This document shows positions 47,107 through 59,300 of a stretch of 64,000 bases of DNA, one piece after another (the first letter of the stretch is position 1; each line of letters starts with the position of its first letter). Location of the stretch: the NCBI GenBank assembly GCA_001632435.1, contig KV423932.1:1-64000 (forward strand). The letters are read 5' to 3'. The notes beneath the pieces are model-generated. The model was not told the DNA's origin. It worked only from the letters and a program-made list of their open reading frames with translations, and did not search any database. The translations under genes were made by a program, and so were the position numbers. The stretch comes from Calocera cornea HHB12733. Its lineage: Eukaryota > Basidiomycota > Dacrymycetes > Dacrymycetales > Dacrymycetaceae.

Positions 47107-48063
47107 TTACATGGGAACTGTGGCGCTAAACCTCAGCCTAACGTACATAAGGCTCCAGTTTCCATATGAGTCGCGCATGTCAATCGCGCACATGTCCTCC
47201 ACCTCCTGCATCATCTGTGCTGCCTCCTCGTCGGGCACCTTGTCCAGGATGGAGGTCCGGGCAAAGGTGATGAGCCAGTCGTACAGCTTGCCGGGGAGGG
47301 GCGTGATGCGTGGGTTGAGGGAGCAGTGGTCGACGACGAATCCGTTGGACTCTAGGAGCTGGTAATGATTTAAGCGAAAACTCGATTTAGACATGTGTCG
47401 TCGTACCTCTTTGTATTCCTCGACTGAAGGGAAATACCATGGATCAAGTGGGACGGGATCCATTCCGTGTTTCCGACATACTTCGTGCAGAGCACCCCTC
47501 ATCCCTAACCAAACGTCTCAAACCGATACGGTTGGTATGTTCATGTGGATGCACTTACCGACGACATTGAGGTGCCCACCGAACTCGGCAACAAACCTCC
47601 CACCAGGCTTGAGAGCACGCTTCACACCTCGTAGTACGCCGGCGGGATCGCGTTTCATCCAGTGCAGTGCGGCATTGCTGAAAGCAGCATCGAACGTGTT
47701 CTCCAGGCCCTTCTCTATCTGCAAATCGCAGCCATCCGAGACATAGACATGTGCGCAGCCGTTTGCCTTCGCTTTCTCGATCTAGAGAGCAAGATAAGGT
47801 TCGGCGCCGACGATCTAGAGTGCAGCTCGGACCATGTTGGCACTGAAGTCAATTCCAACGACCAGGCCCTCCTTGCCGACAACCTTTTCCAGGTCGACTG
47901 TGAGTTCGCCGCTGCCGCAGCCAATGTCGATTATGCGCTCGCCAGGCTTGGCCGCCAGCATATCCAGCACGACCGAGGTGAACTTGGCGGAGTACACGAA
48001 CGACGCATGCTGGTTGTAGTCTGCCGCTGTCCACTTGTCGTCCCTTGCTGCTGAGGAGGACAT
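47107..48063 (-). CDS. SAM-dependent class I methyltransferase
   Basis: Four exons on minus: 48063-47833, 47781-47559, 47504-47407, 47358-47107 (268 codons with stop). Motif I is ERIIDIGCGSGELTVDL, followed by GIDFSANMIEKAKA, DAAFSNAALHWM and KPGGRFVAEFGG. The order and FSNAALHWM resemble trans-aconitate methyltransferase-type enzymes. Small-molecule methyltransferase; substrate unknown. Intron 1 has a weak donor (ATG|gtccga), but frame and motif continuity (SANM-IEKAK) support it. Confidence 0.85.
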
Positions 48064-49340
48064 ACCAGTATGATAAGAACCGGGTGGGCTTGTAGATGTT
48101 GACGAGACAAGGGGGGCCGGCTTTATGTGGGGAGAGCGGAAGTAAAGGTGTGTCCAGCCGACAATAACCGAAGCCTTTCGAAGGGGCGTTTCGGCCGAGT
48201 GGGAAGACTCTCTGTTGTGTGCCTGAGAACCAGATGTGCTAACATAGGAGAGGCACGCCGTTCATGAAGGATATTGGGAGCGTGAGAAGCGGGACGCGCG
48301 GAAATCCCGTTGTTGAACATTTTTCGGCCGACCACAAGACACCGTTTCCGACATGCGAAGCGCTCCAAGAACCGTGTTCCTCGGCCGAACGGCTTTGGGT
48401 AGGGGGACATACGCACGCTTTGTACGGTAATCATTGCCAATGAAGGCCGTGTGATTGATCGTCGATGTTGTGCAGTGTGGTGCCGGGTCGTTGCTAGTAG
48501 TTATCTAATACCGATTAGATCCGAAAAAGCGGTTGTGCCTTCAAAATCAGGTCACATCTCTCTCCTAATTGTTTGCTGATGACTGGAACCACTGTAGATT
48601 TAGACTTATGAGATAAGTCAGACAAGCGCCCAACAACCCTCGTGGACGGACCGGAGACGAGTTGTGGTGGAAATGTGCCCAGTTGTGATAACGCAAAAGA
48701 AGACCTCGGGACAGTCGGGGACCGACACGCGCCAAGACGCGCCGAGCATTTTGCGGGGTTACCACCAGTCGGAACGCGTGGTTTATGCGCAGCCGCGTCG
48801 GGAACACCGCGATAGGCCGAACGGTGCAGGCAGAATTTACTAGCGGGCAATCAAGGTATAAGACATTATTACGATTAGTATTAAGAAGACTGACAAGAAC
48901 GTTTCGCCGACGAGCGATAGCGGGTCTTCTTATTGAAGGGGCTGCGATACACAACACTGATTGCCCCTTTCGCGAAGGGCAGTCTAGCGCAGACGGATAG
49001 ATAGACTGCAATAGGCTGGGGCCTCAGGGCGCGGTGAGGCGATCAAGTGAGCCGATTCTGCGGCGACGGGGAGATATGAAAAATGTGGAGAATACGACTG
49101 GGGAAAGGACGGGGAAAGAAGGGGTCGGCCCGTGACCTCCACAGCGCGTGGACGCGGGGAAGGCAGGGAGCAAAGGGGATTGGATGACGAGCACCGGGGG
49201 CTCACGGCAGCGGCAGCGGCAGCCCAGCATAATCCTCGTCCACGGCGCCCAACGCCCCGTTTCGCTCCTTCGTGCCTTCCTCCACGTTCTCCGCGCCGTC
49301 CTCGCGATTGTCCCCCTGCCTAGCGCGCAACTGGCCTGAC
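48064..49340. other. 1.3-kb intergenic region, no gene seen
   Basis: Divergent promoters of the methyltransferase and UreG. Several open frames without support. Confidence 0.4.
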
Positions 49341-50587
49341 ATGGCTGCTGAGACCTGCAGATTCGAGGACCACACCGCCGTCTCGTCCCTCCCGGTCCCT
49401 GGCGCATCGGGCTCGCACACACACGACGGCTTCACATATCACGCACATAACCACTCCCGCCCGCACTTCTACGCACCGGACGACGATGCGACTCCGCCAC
49501 CTGGGACCTGGACCCCGCTGGAGCACGGGCACCAACATGAGCATCTCGAGCACGCTGGTGAGCCCGCTGTGGCATTGCGGCGGTCTTCAGCGACTCAATG
49601 GGCCCAGGGAAATTCGGCGAGAGGGATCTTCCCGATTATCACCATCGGAACTTCAAGGAGAGGGGTTTCACGATTGGGATAGGAGGGTGCGCAAGCTCTA
49701 CTTGTCCAGTTGAACCTGATATTGATTCGCCGGCTCAGGCCCGTTGGCTCCGGCAAGACCGCGCTCACACTTGCCTTGTGCCAAAAGCTGCGAGACAAGT
49801 ACAACATCGGTATTGCAGTTCAGCCATATTGTCCGTCTATTTATGCTGACTAATGAAATGAGGTGTGACTACCAATGATATATTTACGCGAGAAGACCAA
49901 GAGTTCTTGATCAAGAACAACGCCTTGCCTGCTGAGCGCATCCGGGCGATCGAGACGGGCGGATGCCCACATGCAGCCATTCGGGAGGACATCTCTGCGA
50001 ACCTGCATGCGCTCGAGGAGCTGCAGGCCGAATTTGGCTGTCAGCTGCTGTTCGTGGAGAGTGGAGGTGACAACCTGGCTGGTGTGTCATCTGATCTGAC
50101 AGAGTGTCAGGCAGTGCTAATAGTCTGCGGCAGCGAACTATTCACGAGAACTTGCCGATTATATTATCTATGTTGTACGTGTTCACATCATCCTGATCGA
50201 ATGTTTCTGATAGAAGTTGTCATGCAGATTGATGTTTCCGGAGGTGACAAGATCCCTCGAAAAGGCGGACCCGGCATTTCCCAGGTATGTGTAAAGCCCC
50301 CGAGGTATCAGGTACCGATCTGAGCAGCGTCCTGCAGTCCGATCTCCTGGTCATCAACAAGGTGCGGCCGATCATCGATATGCGCGCGCTCCCTAACTCC
50401 TGCTTCTCAGACTGACCTTGCGCCGTATGTGGGCGCCTCGCTCGAAGTGATGGCGCGCGACTCGGCAAAGATCCGTGACAACGGGCCTACAGTTTTCACC
50501 TCGATCAAGCACGGCGACGGGGTGGACCAGATCGCCGACTACGTGCTGAGCGCCTGGAAGGCGAGCGGCGCGTCGCGAACAAAGTGA
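49341..50587 (+). CDS. ureG: Urease accessory GTPase UreG
   Basis: Eight exons: 49341-49557, 49608-49686, 49739-49809, 49863-50081, 50134-50174, 50228-50284, 50338-50361, 50411-50587 (295 codons with stop). Delivers nickel to urease together with Ure[17 protein letters not shown] is the P-loop, [12 protein letters not shown] and [18 protein letters not shown] carry the conserved CPH metal site, [12 protein letters not shown] is Walker B-like, and [13 protein letters not shown] is the G-base motif. The N-terminal 70 residues are rich in His ([22 protein letters not shown]), suggesting metal storage. Exon 7 is 24 nt. Confidence 0.96.
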
Positions 50588-51376
50588 TTCTCGCCTTGCT
50601 CGGGTCAACCGGACTCGAACCCTGTCCTCCTGGGGAGAGCGACGCGGGAGGTCCCGGAATACGCGTGCCTCGTTAGGGAGGCAATGATAGACCGGCTGCG
50701 CGCAGCCGCAGCGACTTGCAGAATGAAGCATGCGCTTCGGCTCTGCTGTGTGCCGGTGTAGTGCCATTGTTGCTACAATATACATGAAGTGACCATCCAA
50801 ACCCGCGCCGGATGGATCGCCCAGCGCGTCGCGTTGGGTCATTGTTACCGCCCCGCGACTGGTCCCCCGGCCTGGGCACAAAGCATACTCAGAAGGCATC
50901 ATATCCGGCTGCCTTGGTGTGCGCTGGCAGCCTGTGCAGGAGCTTCTTTATTTCGCACTGCGCCCGATCTGTGACACATCTTCCGCCTCTCCGCTACACC
51001 GCACCTCTGCGAAGGAACATGACACACAACCGGCAGCCGAAGGGCAGCCATCGCGCCCAATCAGCACTTCCCAGCCCACAGCGTACGTGCACAGGCGTGC
51101 AGCACGCGTACGGCAGCCAGAGCCCAGGGAATAGCTATCTAGATACAGGCAGCTATCTAGATACGGAAGTGCCGAAGCGCCTGCGGAAGCCCGGCTGAGC
51201 GGGCACTGGAAGGAGAAGGGTGGCTAGAGTCGCTTAGCAGCTCGGGTGCGCTGTGCCCGCGGCGGAAGTGGTCGTCGATGAGGTGTACTGTATGCTGTAC
51301 AGAGTGCTGGGAGCGCGCGGAGGACGCGCTGGGTGCGCGTTTTGTGGTGCCTAAAGGAGCTAGCTGCGCGGGTCGG

Positions 51377-51408
<32 letters not shown>

Positions 51409-51727
51409 AGGCGGGCGGATGTTCTCCCTGCTCGAGAGCTCGGGGAGCTGCCGATGTGGCCGGTGATGAGCGGACGTAGCGGGGCTGCATCCGCCGGTGC
51501 TGCAGCCGCTGTAGTAGCGACCGACGACTGTGCCGCGTGGGTCAGGCGCATCGTGTATGCTATCTGCACAGTACATTACAGCACTTGGGCGCACAGATGC
51601 CTCGTACAGTATGTATATACTTGGAGTGGGGTCCCAGAATTATACTCCTGCATGCCGCCACCGCTCCCCCATCCGGTGCAAGCCGCAGGACACACAGTAT
51701 GCACATAGTTATGAACAGTCTCCGGCC
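50588..51727. other. 1.1-kb intergenic region
   Basis: No gene seen. Holds a duplicated 15-mer agctatctagatac at about 51131-51165 and the poly-G tract below. Confidence 0.4.
51378..51407 (+). repeat. Poly-G tract, 30 bp
   Basis: Uninterrupted G run. Length is probably inaccurate in any assembly. Confidence 0.95.
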
Positions 51728-52642
51728 TCACGCCAGGTCTTCGCCCGCCACACGCCTCACAAGCCTCGCCACCACCTCCGGGTGGGAGAGCATGACCGCG
51801 TGCCCTGCCCTGCAGCGCTCGACCTTGACGCCCTTGGCTCGGGCCACCATCCCCTCCTGCACCACGACGGGCACGGCGCGGTCCAGCTCGGTGATGAGGT
51901 ACGTGGAGGGGATGTGCTTCCACCCTGCGTGCTGGACCGGGTCGAGGAAGGTGCTGCATACATGTTGTGTCAGCCGGAGTTGGGGGGACGGAGAGGGGGG
52001 AGGGGAGGGGCGCACATGGAGCACTGCGGGCGGAGCTGGGACGCCCACTTGGCAGCGTCGCTGCGCGAGAGCTCGTGGTACCATAGCTCTTGCGCGTTGA
52101 TGCATCTGAGTGTCTTGCCCTGCGCTCATTTAGGCCTGGAAAGGAGAGCACGGGAGAGCGCATACATCGTCCTCCGGTGCGACCCAGGGTGGGAGCTGGC
52201 CCTGCAGGAGGTCGAGCGCTGCCTCCCCCTCGTCTAAGACGAAGCTTCCGAGAAAGACGAGGTGGACGACGCTGCCCTGCCTGCCTTCTCTTTTCCCCAG
52301 CCCTTTCACAGCCGCCGCGCCAGGCAGGCCGCCATAGGAGTGCATGACTAGAACGACCTCCCTTCCGGCCGAGACGAGCTTTGTGAGCAGGTTGGAGATC
52401 TCATCCGAGTCTTCAGCCAGACTGCTGACCCGTCCGCCGACCGAAGGGAGCTCGATGGTCAGACAGGGGTAGCCCGCGCGCTCCAGGAGAACGATCACGG
52501 AGCTGTAGATGAGGGAGCGGTGCCACGCCCCGGGGACGAAGACGATCGTCGGTTTTGTGCCTCCCTGAGGGGCCGGAGGGGGGTCAGGAGGCGGGAGTGA
52601 CGCGCCCATCCTGGGGTCCGAGGAGAGACGGGGATGAGACAA
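51728..52642 (-). CDS. Alpha/beta hydrolase
   Basis: Three exons on minus: 52642-52152, 52105-52016, 51953-51728 (269 codons with stop). TIVFVPGAWHRSLIY is the oxyanion strand, VVLVMHSYGGLPGAA the nucleophile elbow (Ser), and ERCRAGHAVMLSHPE the catalytic His region. Similar to methylesterase/hydroxynitrile lyase-like proteins of about 260 residues. Cytosolic by lack of signal. Intron 1 uses donor gtgctc, chosen for frame (ALP|CINAQELWYHEL). Substrate unknown. Confidence 0.87.
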
Positions 52643-54433
52643 GAGAGCCAGGGTGAAAAAACTGGTGAGAGGCGCACCGATCCCGTTTGTTGGCCCCCTC
52701 CCGCGCTGCTTATAAGCCCGCCGCGGGCCGGTGGGGCGGGGAGAGGAAAGGGCTTATCCATTGCGCCGTCCTGTCATATTTGACGGCCATCTGCATCGGG
52801 CGGGCAGATCCACTTGCGCCCACACGCACGCACACGAACGCGCGAGCAGACACAGAAGAGACGGCGGGGGAGAGGGCGATGGTGCCAGATCAGATCACTT
52901 CCGGAAGCCAGCACCGGCCCGCCCGTACATGTCCACCAGACAGCCATGAACAAGTGGGACATTGCCATATCCGGCCGGCCATGGCGGGTTGGAGGGCCCG
53001 CGCTCGCCCCCGAGCTGGGGGCCGGTTAGAGAAGAGCGAGAAACGCGCAGAGCGTCTGATGCCGATCTGCCGTCTGAACCCAACCGGAAGGCTGTGCGGG
53101 CGAGGGCATCCCAGATGGCGCCCGAACGGGAAGGGCGGCGCCGATCGCTGCCCCGCGGGATTGTGCGCCAGCCCACGACGGGAAGGGCGACGTGTTCAGA
53201 AACGGAGAAGAGGGACGCGCGAGACTGCCCGAGCCTGGCAATGCCCGACGCAGAGGAATGTTCCTCCCCGTTCCCAGCGCGGCATCGGCCCATCGTCTAC
53301 TATATCGCCCCGAACCCCCCCCCATCGCCGCCATCGTTCGGAGCCGACCTGCTGGCGGGTTGGGTCGATGCAGGACGAGGAGAGTCCAGTAGCTCGCAGC
53401 GGATACATGCGCTTCTGTCTCAAACTCATTTGCCGCCCGTTCGGAAATACGCACAGGTACACTTTGATGCGAGTTGCAGGCCCTTGCGGTCTAAAATGAA
53501 GAAGCAGCACCAGAGCCTTTGTGCGAAAAACCCTTCGCCCCGCCCTACTGAACCCGATCAACCCGATCCGGTAGGTGCAGGCACCCTATATGCCCGTCCG
53601 GGCAGTCGGCGTACCTCCGGCTCCCTCCGGACCCCCCATTCAGAGCTCAGAATGGCGCACCCGCACGCAAACAAAAGGACAAAAGGCACGCCCGCGAAGC
53701 GGGGCGATCAGCACATCAAGCGATCAATCGCGGGATTGCCCTCTTGGGCGCGCCCTCGCCTTGGTAGCCTGGGTGGAGGCGGCGACCGAGGCTCGAGCTG
53801 ACTCTGATGGGGGGTTCTATCGCTGTGGAGAGGTTGTGCGCTGGCTGATGCAGCCAGAGTAGGCGCAAGATAGCGCAGGTCCGCATCGGGCGAAGCAGCC
53901 TGACAGGCACGCATGATGCAGAGATAGATGTAACGGGTAAGTTAAGGCTAGCGGGCGCCGTGATCCCTTGCCCCTGCACAGAAGAAGGCATGACATCAAC
54001 TGCCTCCGCGACGTTCTCCCCGCTTGACACCGTAGTACTGTACCGTATCAATCACTGCGTAAAACGGCAGCTGTTAGTTGGTCGGGAGGTTTAGGGGGCT
54101 TTAGGGGGGCTGGTGAGGGGTGGAGGCGGTGTAGGGTAGGGCCTCTGTATGAGGCCCCGATAAGGCAAGGTGGACGGGATTTTGTTCGCTGGACCACGCG
54201 TAGAGTTGGTTCCCAAAACGATCCTACCTAGTATGCCAATACTATTTCTTATTTAGAACAATACCGGCGATCTGCACTCCTCGAGCACAGATCTCGTCAT
54301 ACCACCTCGTCACACGTCTTTGGGGGGGGCTTGCTCACCCTGCTTTTCGGGGACTCCAGGAAGGAACAGATAGTATTTAGCTATCTAGAATAAATCCCCG
54401 CTTGGGGGCCACTTCTACCTCATCCACACCACC
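52643..54433. other. 1.8-kb intergenic region, no gene seen
   Basis: GC-rich first half with long chance frames. The second half (54050-54430) becomes AT-richer with runs like ttagggggg, approaching the transposon region. Confidence 0.4.
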
Positions 54434-54456
54434 TAGTGTGTTGAAATCGTATCGTC
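54434..54456 (-). repeat. 24-mer motif copy 1 (outermost left)
   Basis: Reverse orientation, TAGTGTGTTGAAATCGTATC. It lies 22 bp upstream of the start of the left accessory gene. It forms an inverted pair with copy 12 at 62436-62458, 8,025 bp apart end to end. Confidence 0.8.
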
Positions 54457-54477
54457 TCCGCACTGCTCCAGCTCACC

Positions 54478-56189
54478 ATGACTGGAAATTTGAAAACCCA
54501 TAAGAAACCCGCAAGGCTGGCAACCAACGATCTCGAGGAGGAGTTGGCGAGGCGCAAGGCAGCTAAGAGAGCTGGAGGGCAACCGTGAGCACTTCATCCT
54601 GCCAGAAAAAAGGTGCACTGACACTGCACAGAGTCTCCAGCTCGGAGACGGAAGAGGAGGACAACATCGACCCCCAACTCAGGATGCCCCCGCCCCCGGT
54701 GCACCCTCTTCAGCTCCAAGGCCCGTTCTCGCCCATTGAGCCTGCTTCTCCCATGCCGTCGACGGCGGATGAGATTTTGTCGATGTACAGGCAGCTGTAC
54801 AAATTGGGGAAAAGCCTGAACGCCGAGTTGAACAAGCGCGTCACGGTTCTAGAGGACACTCAAGGTAAGCTCTTGGCAGCGATCACGAAGAAAAAGAAGA
54901 AACCACCCACCAATCCGGACTGCCCTGCCAGCAAGAGCGATGACGAGATGACGTTGAAGGAGGTGAAGCTGCAGAAGGTGGTCAGAGTGAGTGCCTGTCC
55001 CTCCCCCCCGCCGAGGCAGCTCTGCTTACCGTCCACAGGACCTCATGCGTACCCAGCTGTACGACACCGTGGGATACAAACCCGGGAAGGACATGCCCGG
55101 ACTTGGGCGGGAAGCTCCTCCTCGTTCGGATGGCGGCAAGGCGTACATGGTCGCCGACTGGAACAGCTCCAAGAGCAGCGAGTCCAATCTGGCGATCATC
55201 AGGCACGCCGTCACCCTAGTTAGACAAGCGCACCTCGACAAGAACAGCCAGACGGCCCTGGTTCGACACACCAATGACGGGTCTACTGGACCGCACGATT
55301 TCAACACACCCAATGAGGTTGATGACGAGATGCTCGAAGAGGAGGTCAATGAGCCCCTCATCGACCCCCAGTATCAGCAGACGTGGCTGTCGGTGAAGAA
55401 CTTGATGTACATTGGCGCGGTGGTATGGCAGACCATGCGACAGATATGGCTGAACCAGAGGGACGAGGAGAAGATCGCAAGGACGTGTCGCTGGAAGACT
55501 AAAGGAAAGCACGTGCAGCGTTGGGTCACGGTAAGTCATCTCTGTGCAGAGGAGCATCGTACTTACTTTACCCAGCGCGCTGAGCGCCTGACCGAGGGGG
55601 CGAGGCTGTTTGCCAGCAAGCATGCAATCGTCGACGTCGAGGGCTTCTGCGCGCAGATCTTGAAGGCGGATTGGGTTGGTGATCTCGAATCTGGCGACGA
55701 GGAGGGGGGGTTTAGCGATGGCTGGTGGATGAGAATGACGACTGCAGCGGGATGGGGACCGGATCAGGTAGCTGATAAGCGCAACACAATCTGGGAGCTG
55801 AAGAGGCCGGCCTGGATGAAAGAAGCAGTGAGTGTACTTGATAGGACCGTACGATTTCAACACACTCACTTTTCTTCCAGATATGGCAACTTTATGCCAC
55901 CTTCAATCACCTGAAGTGGGTGCATGAGGAGCGTCACTCCAAGGCGACCCCCTACTTTGATTTGGGCTCGCTATCGCACGCTGTGATTGAGAAGTCGTCC
56001 AAGCCGTGGCGCTTTATGGTTGACGACGTGTATCTTGCTGATCATCCCGCTTTCGAGGTTATCGAGGCGCTCCCCGATGGATTCACCGAACAGATGTGCG
56101 AGGAGCTTCAGCAGATCAACAACTGGTTCATCGACGTCAAGTTCAAGAAGTTTCTGCAGCTCTCGGTGAGTTTTTGTTGCCGAGGTTAG
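54478..56189 (+). CDS. Unrecognised 504-aa protein of the Tnp2 region
   Basis: Five exons: 54478-54584, 54632-54986, 55039-55530, 55576-55827, 55881-56189 (505 codons with stop). All introns are GT-AG. The N-terminus is basic then acidic (RLATNDLEEELARRKAAK, SSSETEEEDN), with a predicted helix YRQLYKLGKSLNAELNKRV and a Lys cluster (TKKKKKP). The C-terminal half is Trp-rich (WMRMTTAAGWGP, WQLYATFNHLKWVHEER). It could be a DNA-binding partner of the transposase; that is inference from position. Exon 3 contains one 24-mer motif read as GPHDFNTP, and intron 4 contains another. Its TAG stop overlaps sequence that also holds a minus-strand TAA. Confidence 0.65.
55288..55310 (+). repeat. 24-mer motif copy 2 (in exon)
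   Basis: GGACCGCACGATTTCAACAC and on. Forward, in frame as GPHDFNTP. Confidence 0.8.
55844..55867 (+). repeat. 24-mer motif copy 3 (in intron)
   Basis: GGACCGTACGATTTCAACAC and on. Forward, inside the 53-bp intron 55828-55880. Confidence 0.85.
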
Positions 56190-56364
56190 AAAAAAGAAAC
56201 TTACTTTATTGAGTAGCGCTAAAGACGATTCCTGCGATGTAGTACAATCAGCAAGTGGTGTAGAAAATCGAAAAGAAAAACTTACATTCTGTAACTAATA
56301 TGCTTTTCCATGCTGTACCCTCGTAGTTAGTATTTTCGTTTATGCAAGACAGTGACACACTTAC

Positions 56365-59300
56365 AAGGCTAATGCCCGTTGTCACCCATACGAGGTGACC
56401 TTCAACCTCCACTGCACAGCGAGCAGCGACGCCATCGAGCAGCTGAGCCAGAAGAACAGCGGGTGGGCCGTCGGCATTGGGGGCGAGGTACTCCTCGTAC
56501 TGCCAGAACTCGACTTCCAGCTCGGGACTAGCAGAATATCAGCATGAGGCAATGAAGCAACGGGAATGGCACTTACTAGGGCAGATACATCCCCTGGATC
56601 GTCAGGTCTTGCTCCAAGGGCTTGAGCCAGGCGACTTCAACGAACAGGCGAGTGTCTCCGCACTGCTTGTGCGCGAAAACACTGCGCAGCTTGCCAGCCC
56701 ACGCCAGACAAGGGCGCATTCGCATGACGACAAGCGAGTCGGACTTGTTGGGCTTATCTTGCGGGCATGTGTCGATACGGCGTCCTTGAAGCAGCAATCG
56801 TTGATGGAAGCGCGCGTGGTCGTCAAGGAACCGGCTGCCCTCTGGGGCCTTGTACTCGTCGGGCCGGCGCAGATCCCATGCTGGTCGGTGCTGACGGTAC
56901 CAATGGAGCAGGCCCGGAACCTGCGAACCGTCCAGAGATGATGTCTGGGAGCGCCCATCAGCCACACAGCGCCGTTGTTCTGTAGAACCATCAGCAGGAA
57001 TCTCAGTAGTGTGTTGAAATCGTACGGTCACAAGGACCGCACGATTGGACAGCACCTACCAGCCCTACTCTCGTCTCCAACTCCATCTTGCTGGACCATC
57101 TCCGCAAGAGTGCCCGCACGCAGCTGATCTCGAGTCTGCTTTTGAATCTCCAGGGCTACTTCCTTGCCCATGGGGTCATTGTCTTGCTTGACCAACGCCG
57201 CGCTCTAGAACTGCGCGTCATGACAATAACTTGGGAGGAGAGGGGACTTACCAGGCGGGCAATCATCATCTCGCGCTTCCACTCGCGGGAGAATGTGACC
57301 TCGAGCTCACCGCCTCCGTGGTTGTTGGTTCGGTAGGTCTTCATGACCTTGTTCAGGCGCTCGTACAGATAGGTCCAGAACCCGTGTACGGGCCCGTACC
57401 GTCGAATCTGTGCGTCCATGTGCGTGAGCCAGTGAAAAGTGGGCGTCACACACTTGGAGCCATATATCTGCAGCAGAGGTCAGAGAGGGAGAGGGAGAGG
57501 GAGAGGCGTAGTGTGTTGAAATCGTGCGGTCATGAAGACGACGCACCTGGACAAACTCTTCGAACCACTCTTTGAAGAGCATGATTGCTTGCGCGAGATC
57601 TTGCTCTGTGACCTCGCGGCGCAGGAGGATCTTTAACACTGTTGCCATCTTGAGGAAGTTGGCTGCGGCTTCGCGGGGCACCCGAGGAACTTGGCCAGGA
57701 GCTAGCCCCTCCGAACATTCAGCCGCAGCGTCGGCCAGTACAAGCGGTATCTGCACATGCATCAGCCCGTGAATGAACGAAGGAAAGCCGGATTACCGCA
57801 GTTGGTCCATAGAGTAGTACCAGGGCTTTCCATTTGTCAGAGGTGAGATTGCCGCCTGTGGGATATCCCACCTCTGCAGGCAATCTGGCAAACCATCGAG
57901 GCATTTCGAACTGTATGAGGGATTAGCGTAGTGTGTTGAAATCGTACGGTCTTAACACCGTACTATAAATCGCAAGAAGGGAAGACTCACCAGTCTTAGC
58001 AATGCGTGAATCAAGTCGAGCTCGCGCTCCTTTGTCTCTGTCCGCCCGCGCAACATCACTCTGTCTCCTCCAGGACCGCCCTTGACCCATACCGAGAACC
58101 ACAGGGTGCACGTGAGACCAAGCATGAATGTGTGCATGGGGTCGATCACCCCCATCGTTGTAGGATTGAAGTACAGCAGTCGACAGAGTTCGGTCCATCG
58201 GCAGCCATATCTCCTGAAGTAGGCAGTCTTCATGCGGTCGCGCTCTTGTATATTGTCGTGCTCGGATATGGCGTACATCCTTGCGCAGCGACATTGATGA
58301 AGTTCGCCATCGCGGGCAGGGTAGGCCTCCCAGCCATTGGTGGAGATCTCACGATGAGGAATCTCACACTGCGTGCAAGGCCGTGCTTTGTGATTCTTGT
58401 CTGCGAAGCCGAGTATCTTGCACAGGGCCGGATGATCACAGACAACGGCAATGACGGCCACCCGAACGTTGCGACCTGCTGGATACTTGGGCGTGTGAAT
58501 GAGCTGCCCCTCCTCGTACAAGCGCAGCAGATCGTCCACGAAGGGGTGCATGAATCGTTGGAGCTGCTCCCCTGTCGGCTCCGTGGGCCCTGGAAGCGTT
58601 GAGATGAGGCACAGGTTGTGTACGCGATAACGAAGTTCGGGGGGGAGGTTGGCGATACAGATGGACAGAGCTCCGCTAGAGTGGCTTGGACCACTCAGCG
58701 ACTTGTTAGGGTTAAACCTGAAAATTATCAGTGACTGCATTGCTCTTAGAGAGAAGAGCTCACCAATCCAACGATACCATGATCCCCAATTGTAGCTCCT
58801 GATCTGGAGCGCGCCGATCCTTTGGAAAAAAAGGAGTGCCATCGGCAGCCTGGAGCTCTTTCCAGACGCTACCGTCCTGTAAGCAGGAGTATGTCCCAGG
58901 CAACGAGGGCAGCTGGTCCAGATAGGACTCACAAGCCTCCTTGAAACCAGGCTGCGCTAAGCATTCCCCGAGCTGACGAGAGAAGAGGTCGTATGGCGCT
59001 TGCCGATGCGGCCGAGGGATTCGAGTTCTGAGGCTCTCTGCGTAGAGCTCAGTGTTGCACCTCACGCAGTATCACTGCCAGCCCGCGCTCTTGCCCGCGT
59101 CATCGTCAAGCCGAAGCTGCCAGCACTTTGTACAGAGAGCATAGGTCTGGAAACGATCTTCCAGCCCCATTCGAGAATACATTGTCGTCAGTGTCCGCGG
59201 GGCTTGCTGGTCTGGCGAGTTATCGTTCTCGTTGAGCAGGCCCAAGAGAGTCCATTGTCCGTACATCACGCGCGCGCTCATGTTGCATGCGACGTGGGGC

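Noticed and set aside
50600..50700. tRNA-like sequence on minus (gggttcgagtcc B box) after UreG
   Set aside because: The T stem does not pair and no matching acceptor 5' strand or anticodon arm was found.
56369..56547. Last exon of the left (plus-strand) gene reading EVTFNLHCTASSDAIEQL
   Set aside because: The minus strand has a much better donor (GTAAGTG) and an acceptor with branch site, and continues the transposase frame.
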